Positions 1 to 9,894 of a stretch of 64,000 bases of DNA are shown in pieces (within the stretch, counting starts at the first letter, position 1; every line of letters begins with the position of its first letter). Position numbers and translations under genes: made by a program. Below the pieces are notes generated by a model that saw only the letters and a program-made list of their open reading frames with translations, was not told the origin of the DNA and ran no database searches. Source of the stretch: Dacryopinax spathularia (taxonomy: Eukaryota; Basidiomycota; Dacrymycetes; Dacrymycetales; Dacrymycetaceae); the NCBI GenBank assembly GCA_037974965.1, contig JBBPFI010000010.1, positions 930,001-994,000 of the forward strand, in the 5' to 3' direction.

Positions 1-88
1 TGTCGGATTTGGGAATTGTGATAACCGGCCTCGCTTCAATCTTCCAGCCAAGGCCGCATCAACCGGTTGTAGCTTTCATGATCAGTTA

Positions 89-571
89 CAGTCGTACCCC
101 CGATTAACAATGGGGTTCCGTCCGAGCATAAGTGATTGCTATTGGGGGGCGATTTTTATGAAGGGGTTACCTTGGAGCCGACAGTTTTTCCGACTGGATG
201 AAATTGTAGTCAAGAGCACGTGAGATTGTCTAGAGATCCATGTTTTGCGAGCATAAAAGGTTTTATTGCAAACATAGGCTGATCGGAAGACTTATCTGCA
301 GAAAGTGCCACTTGCTAAGCGCACAGGAGACTTAACATAGCCCGGATTGCTCCCGAAATTACCATATTAAGCAGACTTTGGGAAGCAAAAGCACCCCTTG
401 ATAGCAATATTGGGTGGGGACTTTCGCAGGATAGTGATGGTTTATGGTTAACAAGGGGTGATTGTTATCATCATAGGGACTTTACTATGTACCGACTGGG
501 GCCGGCTCAAATCCGATGTTAAAGCGGGGGTGATGCTTAATTGGCGGTATAGTTAACGGGGGGCGCGACTG
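89..571. mobile_element. MITE-like DNA element, copy 1 (483 bp, pogo/Tigger-like ends)
   Basis: The element starts with CAGTCGTACCCCCGATTAAC and ends with its approximate inverse (GTTAACGGGGGGCGCGACTG). It is bordered on both sides by the dinucleotide TA (87-88 and 572-573). A TA duplication with CAGT-type termini is what Tc1/mariner-superfamily elements of the pogo/Tigger type leave; that class assignment is inference. No coding capacity is visible, so it is non-autonomous. A copy of exactly the same length lies in direct orientation at 21574-22056 and differs at only about a dozen to fifteen positions, so both insertions are young. Confidence 0.85.
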
Positions 572-573
572 TA

Positions 574-1187
574 TCTTGTCCGACTGCTCGACTTACGCTA
601 AGGCTTCCGGCTCCCGCGTTAAGAGTAAGCCGGTTCAAGGTTCAAGGTTGTGGCTGCTGCGCAACGGATGTGGACGTGAACTTTGCGATCGGAGGTGCCT
701 TGCCTTTGAGGGCGGAAGTCAGTTTCCAAGGCTAGAGGAATATTCACCGCGTGTCAGACCCGTCTGCCAAAGGGTCTTTCAGACCCTTGCAGATCACCTG
801 ACGATGCTTAGGGTAGGATTATCATGTTTTCTTTCCTATCTCGGCGCAAGGCTTTTTTAAACGGAGTTTTATATACTATCCTATGCCCTAGACTAGATAT
901 CCTATGCTAATTTAGATAGGCTAGATAATATATACTTATTAACAAAAGATGGGCCAGGCCTCCTTTTTTACTCAGTCTAGGGTATCACCGGTAATATTCC
1001 CAGAATATCTAAATGAGAGTACAGCCCATCTACCTTACCAGCGATCCAGCTTATTGCAGAAGACCTACGCGGATCTCTGCTTTTTTCTCCCCCTACGGTT
1101 TTCTCGCCCATATAACCCTCTGCTACCTCCCCGTCCCAGCCCATACCTCCTTCGTCTCTTCCTCCTTCGCTCACTCCTCCTTCCGAC
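574..1187. other. No gene recognised; AT-rich stretch
   Basis: Between the first MITE copy and the first gene I see no convincing coding exon. Positions 860-945 are strongly AT-rich with short degenerate repeats of a CCTATGC/TAGAT type. I looked here for a terminus of a larger transposon and could not identify a terminal repeat matching anything near 12 kb. Confidence 0.4.
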
Positions 1188-2976
1188 ATGTCCTCGCAAC
1201 CATTCCCTGCTTCGTCCAGCTTTGTTGAAGCTCTCGAAGCTCTTCCGGAGCCGCAGAGGTCCATTGAGAGGTCGAACATGCGTCATTTTCTGCAGACGCC
1301 GGAGAACGGGCTCGAGGGCTTTTTGGACCTGGGAACTTTGTCAGTGCCTTTCGCCCGGTATTCACATCACATCACATCACATCACTCACCTCCTTCACAG
1401 CACACCTAGGGATAACCAGCACTGCTTCCCCCTGGCTTCCTCGTTCATGCCAACACCAGCTGCTCCGACCAACCAGCTAGCTCTCATCTCACCGTATGCC
1501 CCTGTCGCACCGACGCCGACAGCCCAAACGCCTTCCAAAGAGCTCACGATGGCCGAAATCGACCGTCGCCTTTCGGCACTCGAGGCGGCGATCGCCAACC
1601 TTGAGTTGGCACCTACCAAGAGAAGGAAGAGACCCACCAAGGTCTCTGGAGAAGTCGACTCGTCTTTACCCCCTGGCTTTACCCCGGCAACCGGCGGTGT
1701 AAACCCCGCGAACCTAAAGAAGCATCAGTTGGACGAAAACGAGGTAGACATCAAACCGTACCTGGCCGTAAGTCACGTTCAACCACTGCGACGCGAGCAA
1801 AACGTTGACGTCGCTCTCTAGAAGGCTACCCGAATGCAGATGTACGCGATCATGCAGTATAAACATGGCGCAACGATGCCTTGTCTCGGCGAGGGGATCC
1901 AACCGAATGATCCCAATCTTCTCTGGCCAGACTTTAGGAAGAACATCCACGCGCCTGAGAATAGGCTGCTACAGATGAGAGCGGTAGCGATGGTGCTCGA
2001 TCAAGAGAAGGTGAGAATCACTCACCTCTTCGTCCGGCACCATCACATCACATCTGATGTGATGTGATACCGGACGACTGAGCTTGCAAGATCCCACATC
2101 TAACGCCGTCCTCCAGGCTCGACCCGACAGAGTTCCCGAAGAGTATCGCAAGAAGTGGGTGAACTCGTCTGTGCTGCTCGAGTTCGCACGTCATACGTGG
2201 CCGCACATGAAGCAGGTCTGGATAGATCAGCAGCGCGCGAAGACAGACGACGGCAAGGCAAGGAGGGAGAAAGCGAGTGACGGGCGGAGGGCTGAAAGGC
2301 GCAGAACGGTGAGTGATGTGATTTCGCCGGACGATCTCGTCCGGCACAGTTTTACATCAGCAATATGCTTTCCATCAAGCGACGAGACTGCTTACCTCCT
2401 TTCCCTAGCGGGCAAGCCAACTGCGCGACGCTGTGATCGACTTCTGTGCTGAGCACAAGCTCGACGATGAAGTCGTGCAGGACTCGCTGGTGCAGGACGA
2501 TTGGGTCGGGGAGGAATGGTCTTGCGACGAGGACTACTCCAAGAGCTCCTTCAAGCAGAAGCTGTTCGAGCAGAACCGGATCACGGAGGAGGAGCTGGCG
2601 CAGGATGACGAAACGTTTGGGGTGCTCGAGATCAAGAGGCCCGCATGGATGAATATAGAGGTATGTCAGCTCATACACTAGAGGGGATATGCTGCGAACT
2701 CACCGAGCTCTCCAGACGTGGAACTGGTACCAGTCCCTCCACGCGAAGCACATGCGCAAGCAGGCGCGCAACGGCAGACCTGGCGCCAAACCGGGAAGAC
2801 GTGTCGACTTGGGCAACCTCTCCAAACTCGTACCCAGGACGCTGGCAAACGACTTCATGCTTGATGCCGATTGGGTTCGGGACGACTTGCCGTTCTACCC
2901 CGACCTGGAAAGGACCTCGGGGATGCCGAGGGGCGTACCCGAACATATCGCCCGCCTTATCAACTCATCCTTGTAG
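1188..2976 (+). CDS. Unknown protein, probable transposon accessory gene (470 aa, 6 exons)
   Basis: Modelled exons are 1188-1339, 1401-1767, 1822-2010, 2117-2308, 2409-2660 and 2716-2976. All junctions are GT-AG and in phase, giving 470 residues. I do not recognise the family. Visible traits are a Ser/Pro/Thr-rich N-terminus, a predicted helix followed by a basic patch (PTKRRKRPTKVSG) around residues 135-150 that could be a nuclear signal, and a charged middle rich in Arg, Lys and Glu. The C-terminal part has conserved-looking aromatic segments (TWNWYQSLHAKHM, DLPFYPD). The gene converges on the transposase gene with 194 bp between stop codons. Introns 3 and 4 carry palindromic pairs and intron 1 a single half-site; introns 2 and 5 are plain. 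That shared decoration is the main reason to link it to the transposon. Confidence 0.65.
1352..1386. repeat. Single half-site in an intron
   Basis: One arm reads CCCGGTATTCACATCACATC followed by two more CACATCA-type steps. It lies in the 61-nt intron 1340-1400 of the 1188-2976 gene. No inverted partner is present, so no hairpin forms here. Confidence 0.8.
2031..2076. repeat. 46-bp palindrome (half-site pair) in an intron
   Basis: The arms CGTCCGGCACCATCACATCA and its inverse ending ATACCGGACG meet at CATC/TGATG. The CCGG blocks are on the outside. The palindrome fills the middle of the 106-nt intron 2011-2116. Confidence 0.9.
2313..2357. repeat. Degenerate inverted half-site pair in an intron
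   Basis: The order is reversed relative to 2031-2076. TGATGTGATTTCGCCGGACG is followed at once by CGTCCGGCACAGTTTTACATCA, so the CCGG blocks are in the centre. The left and right arms are diverged. The pair lies in the 100-nt intron 2309-2408. Confidence 0.8.
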
Positions 2977-2999
2977 ACTCCACTTATCTGCTCGAGGAG

Positions 3000-3020
3000 T
3001 GATGTGACAATGCCGGACGA
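3000..3020. repeat. Single half-site between convergent genes
   Basis: The copy reads TGATGTGACAATGCCGGACG. It lies just after the stop codon at 2976 and before the transposase stop at 3171. No inverted partner is seen. The rest of 2977-3170 is unannotated 3' spacer shared by two convergent genes. Confidence 0.75.
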
Positions 3021-3170
3021 CATGGTAAGCCCACTAGTACTCTTCATTCGGAAACGTGTGACTTACCCATTCCGCTAGACGTACTCCTCCATAATTCCAT
3101 GCATACAAGCCTTATCAGAAGCTACAACATCGGCGAAAGGGAGCAATCCCACTATGTTAATTCACTCTGT

Positions 3171-6100
3171 TCATAGTGACTTCCCGCTCTAGAGCAAGAC
3201 TGTTAGAAGCAGCTCCAATACATTCAGTTTCGACTCACCTTGCTCATCCCAGTCGTTATCCAGATTGTCTTCCCCCCAACTCGCATCTCGCAGCGTGCAG
3301 CCGTTCCAGCAATATCGTCCGCTAGAATGAGGGGGTCGGGCTCCCAGTCCTTGGCATCCAGATAACGGCGGTGTTCCCAGAAGTTTACTTCTAGCTCCGG
3401 GCTGAGTTGCCGTTAGTGAGAGTGAGGCTATCACTTCGCCCAGCACAAAGCCTCACATGTGATGTGATGTGAAACCGGACGGTTCGTCCGGTACTTACAC
3501 ATCACATGTGAGTGCTCAGGCTCGAGCCAATGAAGGACTCACAAATCATGATAAATATCGGCGTATGCCGGCGTCTCTTGCAGCGGAACAAGCCAGGCAA
3601 CTTCTGCGAAGACGTGAGCGTACTCAAGGCCTGTTTGATAATGCAAAAAGACGGTTCTGAGCTCTCCCACCCACTGAACGCCCGCTGAAAGACGATGGAG
3701 GATGAGTGAGTCAGACTTGCTATGCTTGTCTTCGCTTGCCGTAACGATACGCTTGCCCTCGAGTCGAAGTTCAGGGAAGAATGTCGCCTTGTTGGAGAGG
3801 AAAATGCTGCCCCAGGGAGCAGACTGGTCCGCCCCATATCGGAGTTCGACGTCCGGGTACCGCCGCGTATACCACTCCAACAAAGCCTTCTGAACATCGT
3901 TCTCTAGAAAACGAATTTTGCCTGTGCCGCCCACCGTGCATTTCTGGGAGGAGCGAAGACGGTGCTGAGCTGCGGCCTGATCCTGTGCTTCCGCCGCTAG
4001 AGCGGACAATGTACCGATGCGGGCAACATCGCGGGCATGCTTTCGAAGCGTTTCGGCCAGAAAGCGTGCTAGTGGGTCGCTGTCTTGATTCGCTAAAACA
4101 GAACACTGCCAACAGATCAGGGCGAGAAGGATCGTTAAAGAAACACTCACCATGCGTGTCAAGCTGATTTCGCGCTTGAACTCTCGTGCCATGGTGACTT
4201 CCGCAACTCCTCTCTTATGTCCGCTGGTGTTGATCGTCTTCAGCACTTTGTTCAGCCTCTCGAAGAGGAAGGTCCAGAACCCTTGTACAGGACCATAGCG
4301 GCGAATCTGAGCGGGCATGTGCGTGATCCAGTGAAAAGTAGGCGTGACATTAGCTTGGCCGTAGATCTGCAAAGGCAGTGATGTGATAAATACCGGACGA
4401 TGCGTCCGGTATCACATCACATCATCAGTAAGGAAAGTGGTGGGCATAGAAACCGCGTACCTTTGCGTATTCCTCAAAGAAATCAAGATAAACAGATGAT
4501 GCTCGCTCGATGTCGTGCTCCGTCACTTCTCTGCGCATGTAGATCTTCAGGACGGTTGCGAGCTTGAGGTAATTCCTGGCTGCGTTGGGATGAACACGCA
4601 GAGGCTCCTCAGGAGACGTTGGAAGTTCTCCCTCAGCACGGTCCGCCTGTTGAGCTCCTCGTCTATCCCTGGATCCCCGTTCCTTCGCCGCCTTTTGCTC
4701 AGCATCCAAACGAGCTTGCTCATGGGCCTTGAGGAGTACTGCCGGGAGCTGACATGAGGTCAGCATAAGAGGCGCTGAAGTGATGTGATGTAACCGGACG
4801 AGTCGTCCGGTATTCATCACATCACAGGAAGGAAATCAAGCTCAGATACTTACAACCGCCGGGCCATACACAACAGCCAAAGCCCTCCACTCATCAGACG
4901 TAAGGCTTCCCCCAGCGGGATAGCCCACCTTCGTCGGGAGCCTTGCATACCAGGAAGGCATTTCGAACTACAGATGCCTGATTAGCTTAGACTATAGCTA
5001 GACAAGGACCACTCACCGTTTTCAGAATGCTATGGAGCTCATCTAGCTCCCGCATCGTCCCGGCTTCCGTCCCTTCTCGCAGGACCTTCACACGGTCTTT
5101 CCCTCCCAAGACCCACATGTAGTAAAACTGCGTCTTCGTCAATCCTTGGAGGAGCATGTGCATCGGGTCGAGCACGCCCATCGTTACGGGGTCGAAGTAT
5201 GGTAGCCGGCAAAGCTCAGACCAGCGGCATCCGTAACGCTTGATATAGTCTTCGACCTTCCTTTTAGAACAGCCTGACTGCTGAAGGTCGTACACTCGAG
5301 CCGATCGCCGCTTGTGCAACTCGCCGTCCCGAAGAGAAAAGGACTCCGTCTTCCAGCCCTGGCTTAGCATATCGGGCCGGTTGACTTCGCATTGGGTACA
5401 GGGGCGTGCATTATGTCGTTGATCGCTGAAGCCACACAGCTTGCAGAGGGCGGGATGGTCGCAAATGGCAGCCAGGAGAGCTACCCGGATCTTGCGGCCT
5501 GTCGAAGTACTATCAGCTTATGCAATGAATGGAGAGCTGTATGGGAAGGGTATGGTCACATCACACCATGAGATGTGATGTGAATACCGGGCCGATGATG
5601 TGATGTGATGTGAATGCCGGATGCGATGCTCACCTTGCGGGTGTTTGGGGGTCTTGATAATAATGCCGTTCTGCCACAACCGAAGGAGGTCGTCCACGCA
5701 AGGTCGAAGAAAACGCTGAAGCTCCTCGCTGGTGGGCTCGCGTGGACCTGGCAGTATACCAATAAGGGACAGGTTCCGAACGCGAAACCGTAGCTCGGGA
5801 GGAAGGTTGGCGATACACAACGAGAAGGGGCCGCACGAGTGAGACTCCGCCGTAGTGGACTGGTTCGGACTGAACCAATCCAAGGAGAGAAGCACGCCCA
5901 GGCGCAGCTCGCACTGCTGGAGGGATTCGGTGCGGGATCGAGGGAAGAAACGAGTCCCGTCGGGTGCCTTCATGTTCCGCCAGACGCTGCCTTGCTGGAT
6001 GCAGGCGTAGATACCGTCGGTGTCGACACGATCGAGATACTCTTCGCAGGCATCTTCGAATCCCGGCTGAGCTAAACACTCCGTCAACTGAGCCGAGAAG

Positions 6101-7425
6101 AGATCGTGCGGTGCTTGCTTCCTCGGTTGTATGTACCCGCTTTTCGCTGCTGCAGCATACAAAGGTTCCTTGCAGTGAGAACAAAAGCGCTGCCAGTCTT
6201 CCGCAGGCTTGTTGAATTCTGACGGGCCGAAATCCTCCAGGAGATCGACGTCGAGCTCCTCTGCTTCTAGTTCTTCTGGCTGCCAGCACTCTGGGCAAAC
6301 CGTTTTGATCTCGAATCGGTCCCACATACCCATGCGCTTGTACATAGTCCTAAGCGATCGAGGGGGTGCAGTCGCCGGCGTGAACGTAGCCAGCGGCGAC
6401 AGAACGAAGCAGCGTTCCAGCAGCGTATAGAGCATTGTCGCCAGTAACCCACAAGCCAGATGCGGCAGTTGGAAACGAGCGTGCATGTAGATCAGCATGA
6501 GAACGATGCCTCGTACTGCTGCGCTCGCATGCACGCCCAGGTAACAAAGCCAAGGTTCTTGTACCGGCTTTTCGAGGTCGTACGGTGCAGGAGCCGCGGA
6601 TACAGGAATGTGGAGGGTATCAACGGAAATACCGGCGTCAGGCTCATTGACGTCTTCGAGCGGCGTGTTGACGTCGGCGTCCACTTGCATGAGATCAGGA
6701 GAGGGTGACCGAGCGGGGCGAGCAGGTAAAGGTTGAGGAGCAAGGTGGGGGGAGCCTGTGAGGGTGGGAGGCGAACCTTGATGTGATGTGATATTATCGG
6801 ACGACGAGCTGGGCACCTGCTCACATCTGAGGGATGTGGTATTGCAGGACAATGCATCCAGCACCTGTTCACATCTGGGTGATGTGATATTGCCGGACGA
6901 CAGCTGAGGAGCTGAGACTGGCGAGGTTGCTGGTTGCGGTGGTGCGTCGTCGCTGTTCGTCTTGTCTTGCGTCTGCTCGCATTCATGTGATGTGATTATG
7001 CCGGACGATGAACCGGACACGACATCACTACTGCTCCACTCCAGATCCGCCTCCTGTGTGGGCGTGGAAGGGCTAGCAGGGGGAGATGGAGGGGGAAAAG
7101 GGGGCGGTCCTGGTGACAAGACCTGCGAAGACGTCGTGAAACTTGCAGGAGATTCCTCCATAGACACTTCTTGAATCTCGTCGTGTCTGGTCTCGAGGTT
7201 GGGCTCGTCCAGTACGATCTCGTCTTGAGAGAAAGACTGCCCGTCAAGGCGGGCAGACGAAGGAATTGCAGGTCGAGTGTATGAAGACCGGCGATGTTGC
7301 CGCAGCTGTTCCTTTGTGAATAGTCGGCCGGGTCGCATAGGAGTCTTGCATTGTCGACAGTCGCAGAGTACTCTTTCTTGATATGACGACGTTTTCTTGA
7401 CTTTCCCAGGCTCTGTACGAGCCAT
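3171..7425 (-). CDS. Plavaka-type (TNP2/CACTA-like) transposase, 1211 aa, looks intact
   Basis: Exons (minus strand) are 7425-5634, 5498-5017, 4967-4854, 4748-4461, 4366-4151, 4105-3543, 3401-3239 and 3188-3171. All are GT-AG, in phase and without internal stops. The N-terminal ~60 residues hold a Cys cluster (CDCRQC). A long Ser/Pro-rich region follows, then the conserved core of basidiomycete Plavaka transposases: DWFSPNQ, HSCGPFSLCIANLPPELR, IPGPREP, AAICDHPALCKLCGF, a second Cys pair (PCTQC), LPYFDPVTMGVLDPMH and PTFHWITHMPAQIRRYGP. Enzymes of this class cut and paste DNA in the nucleus. Introns of 135, 105, 94 and 141 nt each carry copies of the CCGG half-site repeat, with inverted pairs in three of them; introns of 49, 45 and 50 nt do not. 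Four more half-sites are inside exon 1. The 45-nt intron (4150-4106) is in phase, so it could also be retained. Confidence 0.88.
3452..3512. repeat. 61-bp palindrome in a transposase intron
   Basis: Arms CTCACATGTGATGTGATGTG...CCGGACG and CGTCCGGTACTTACACATCA...GTGAG pair over about 28 bp with a 3-nt centre. CCGG is central. It lies in the 141-nt intron 3542-3402. Confidence 0.9.
4379..4428. repeat. 50-bp palindrome in a transposase intron
   Basis: TGATGTGATAAATACCGGACG is followed by a 1-2 nt centre and then CGTCCGGTATCACATCACATC. CCGG is central. It occupies more than half of the 94-nt intron 4460-4367. Confidence 0.9.
4780..4826. repeat. 47-bp palindrome in a transposase intron
   Basis: TGATGTGATGTAACCGGACG and CGTCCGGTATTCATCACATC face each other across a 2-nt centre, with CCGG central. 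The palindrome lies in the 105-nt intron 4853-4749. Confidence 0.9.
5554..5626. repeat. Compound half-site array in a transposase intron
   Basis: This array lies in the 135-nt intron 5633-5499. It has a truncated CACATCACA arm followed by two half-sites in the same orientation (GTGATGTGAATACCGG and GATGTGATGTGAATGCCGG), so it is a mixed direct and inverted arrangement. Confidence 0.8.
6780..7008. repeat. Four half-sites inside transposase exon 1
   Basis: Half-sites at about 6780-6805, 6833-6853, 6879-6903 and 6984-7008 are all in the same orientation and embedded in the coding sequence. Three are linked by a near-repeated segment containing CACCTGxTCACATCTG. On the minus strand they encode a repeated peptide of the form (I/T)TSxxCEQ, for example GNITSPRCEQ and CNTTSLRCEQ, in the Ser/Pro-rich N-terminal region. 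The copy near 6840 is the most diverged. Confidence 0.75.
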
Positions 7426-8060
7426 CTAGCAGCGAGAGTCAATCACTGAGGTACTCGTCGATAGCGTTCTTCGTGCGCACCTTGTTGGTTCCCTGCCCTA
7501 ACTCCCCTCCGAGAGGTTTTCACCATCTAATAGCCTCGGTTGTTCACCGCAAAGCAGGCTTTGCTCCAGCAGCACGTACTCTAGTCGTAGGAGAGATCTG
7601 GTAAGTTGAGGTATGGCGTTAAACCGTTCACGATCCGCAACGAACCACATGTTGCGGATGCCAGCGCAGCGGGCGCGAGCAAGTTGAATAGCTTTCCTAG
7701 ACCAGGCCAGGTTAGGGCCAATCACGCAAGAAAATTTTATGAATGAATGACATTAATATACGGCCCTCCAGGCCTAGTTACAACGTCTTGTCTATCCTGC
7801 AAGACGAATATGTGCATTCCATCCAGGAATACATGTGAAGACCGGAGGGATGATGAGGAGTAATGGACATGGGGGGGCAACAGGGGTTTGGAGCTCAGCA
7901 GGCATAGAGGTTACTCAAGGGAGTGCTTAGAGGGATTGGCATGGTGAGAGAGGAGGGATTCAAGGAGAGAGGGATGGTGTGAAGTAACAGCATACAGGAA
8001 TCCGGTACATATTCCAGACAACGTGCAGGCGCGAGGTAAGGAGACGACGTAGCGCATGAG
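7426..8060. other. Upstream spacer of the transposase; no convincing gene
   Basis: A short open frame on the minus strand (7725-7498, 75 codons) has ordinary composition, but I see no splice partners or family resemblance and do not call it. Positions 7720-7770 are AT-rich and could hold the transposase promoter. Confidence 0.4.
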
Positions 8061-9223
8061 TTAGAAACCCATGGGTGGGAGGGCCAAATCTTCTCGCTCA
8101 CGAGAACGTCCCAAGCGCACGAAGCCAAAAAGGGGGTTGTGTTTAGGCAAAAAGGACGTCTTGGACGAGCCACTTGGCGTTCGGCTGCCTTCCAAAGCCA
8201 CCCTGACCTCATCCGTACTCGGTATGGTCCAGTTTGGCGCCATTTTGGTCGCACCCTTCCTGGGCGAAGGCGGGTTGATCGGAGTACGGGTACCAGCAGT
8301 GGGGGTAGAGGTAGAGTGCGCCGTGATCGGCGCGCACGAGGTCGTGTTCGTCGAGTTGAGCGTATACTGAGGAGGAGTCGCAAGAGGTACATGGCGTGGA
8401 TCGTCGCAGGCATTTCGATGATACACGGGCAGGCATTCCGCAGCCTCGTCAAGGCCATGGCCTGCATGTCGACCCTGACGTACCACTTCCTCGTCATCTC
8501 CTCTACCCATGGCCGGCTCATTGCGCTCATGCTGGGTCTCAGAAGAATCAAGAGTAGTGCGGTACGATGGGGCAGGGGAGCTGGGTGGTATTATCGATTC
8601 GGATGAAGACGAGGCGCGGAGGCCTGAGACGTTGTCGTGTGTCGCCATGGGAACAGACTCGTCGAAGGCTTGATCAATGCCGGAGCCCGACGCGACGACA
8701 TCCACCGGCCCCGTCGTCGCATTGCTCGTAGCCGGACCAAACGTGGTATCGCCAGAGATGTTGGTGACCGTGAGGTCCCCAGAGCCTGCAAGATCGGCAG
8801 GCTCTATATTGGCCGCAGTGACGGCGACCGGACTACCCCGCAGGCAGGCAGTGAAACTGCTACCCCGCAGGCGGGTAGCAGGCGCGAGGCCCCGCAGGCG
8901 AGCACTCGCTGTGATGTGATGTGAATACCGGACGACGACGCGGGCGCATTCGCTGTCGGAGCGAGGCTCGTCCCTCTCAACGACATTCGTGCGATCGCCC
9001 TCCGTGATTTCGCCCCCAGAGACCGCGTCGACCTGACTCTGGAGGCCCAACTGGACTTGGGTTGCAGCAGTGGTATGAAGCTCTGTTCACAAATCAGCAA
9101 GAATCGTGTAGGGTGCATGATACGGTGCTCACCATGACCACGTTCTGCGTCTGCACCCTCATCCAGTCCTACACCACCACTCCAAGGTGGCCCCGTATCG
9201 ATATCCACCTCAGGTACCTCCAT
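8061..9223 (-). CDS. Unknown low-complexity protein (tentative)
   Basis: Proposed exons are 9223-9133 and 9082-8061, joined by a 50-nt GT-AG intron in phase. The product would be about 370 residues, rich in Ser, Thr, Pro and Arg, with short PPxY-like pieces (LPVYH, APSYRTTLD) and no recognisable domain. Around 8838-8905 the DNA has three copies of a CCCCGCAGGC-type unit, giving a repeated LRG peptide. A half-site copy (8910-8937) is read through as coding, producing VVRYSHHIT. The opposite strand is also open over parts of this stretch, so strand and even coding status are uncertain. It lies within the repeat-marked block next to the transposase. Confidence 0.35.
8910..8937. repeat. Single half-site, apparently exonic
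   Basis: GTGATGTGATGTGAATACCGGACG matches the consensus arm exactly. It lies within the tentative 8061-9223 gene and has no inverted partner. Confidence 0.85.
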
Positions 9224-9894
9224 GACAGAAAGCTGGTTACAGTTCACCTAACCATCAGTTAGCAATCTTCATAATAAATACAAGACTGAGACTTACTATG
9301 TTTCTTGGGACTTTCAGGTTGTTCGGTTTGACAGTTCAGGTTGATTTGAGCAAGGGGTCAGTCAGCTTGCACCTGAGAAGGGGCTTGAACGGGCGTCTCA
9401 GGTTTGCGCCCGTGCCAGCACAGCGTAAGTCAGGCTGCGTCAGGGTCACGTGCATTGTAGAAGAAAATAGTACAATCCCTACAATGAATTTTCTCCTACA
9501 ACAGCATCTCCTGGACCATGACACGTGAACAGGGGAGCTTTTGGGTCTAGATAAAGCCATTAGAGATCTTTTGAAGACAATCGACCCATGTTTGTCGCCT
9601 CATCTCTGCCTCTCGGGGAGCGTCCGGTATTCACATCACATCACACAGAGCCTAAGTAGATATTTACACTGCAAATGAGGTAATTTACATGGCAAAGCTC
9701 TGCTTTCTTTCTATCACAGTCCCGTGCAGTGTAATTTGGCCGATTGGCTGTGACATCCGGATTTCGGTGAAGCTTTTCGGAGTCATAGAAGGCGGAACCA
9801 ATTTGGGTGAGCTGCCTTATTTCGTGCGTGCGCTGGCAACCCTTGTTCTTCCTCTCTCTCTTTCTCTGACTCTCGCCGACGACAGGTCGGCAAT
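9224..9894. other. Divergent promoter region with one half-site
   Basis: This is the spacer between two divergent genes. It holds a consensus half-site (CGTCCGGTATTCACATCACA, 9621-9646) and an inverted pair TTACACTGCA/TGCAGTGTAA at about 9664 and 9725. A 49-nt intron-like segment with a GCTAAC branch motif (9250-9300, minus strand) suggests a 5' untranslated exon of the minus-strand gene. Confidence 0.45.

Noticed and set aside
949-1821. Long open frame starting at 949 in the same frame as exon 2 of the first gene
   Set aside because: The part before 1400 is low-complexity reading of a CT-rich promoter and of exon 1 in another frame. Splicing 1339 to 1401 from the ATG at 1188 gives a better, phase-consistent protein.
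7895-8551. 218-codon minus-strand frame overlapping the tentative 8061-9223 gene
   Set aside because: It reads the same DNA in another frame with Arg/Leu-rich shadow composition. The longer frame with an upstream exon is slightly more credible.
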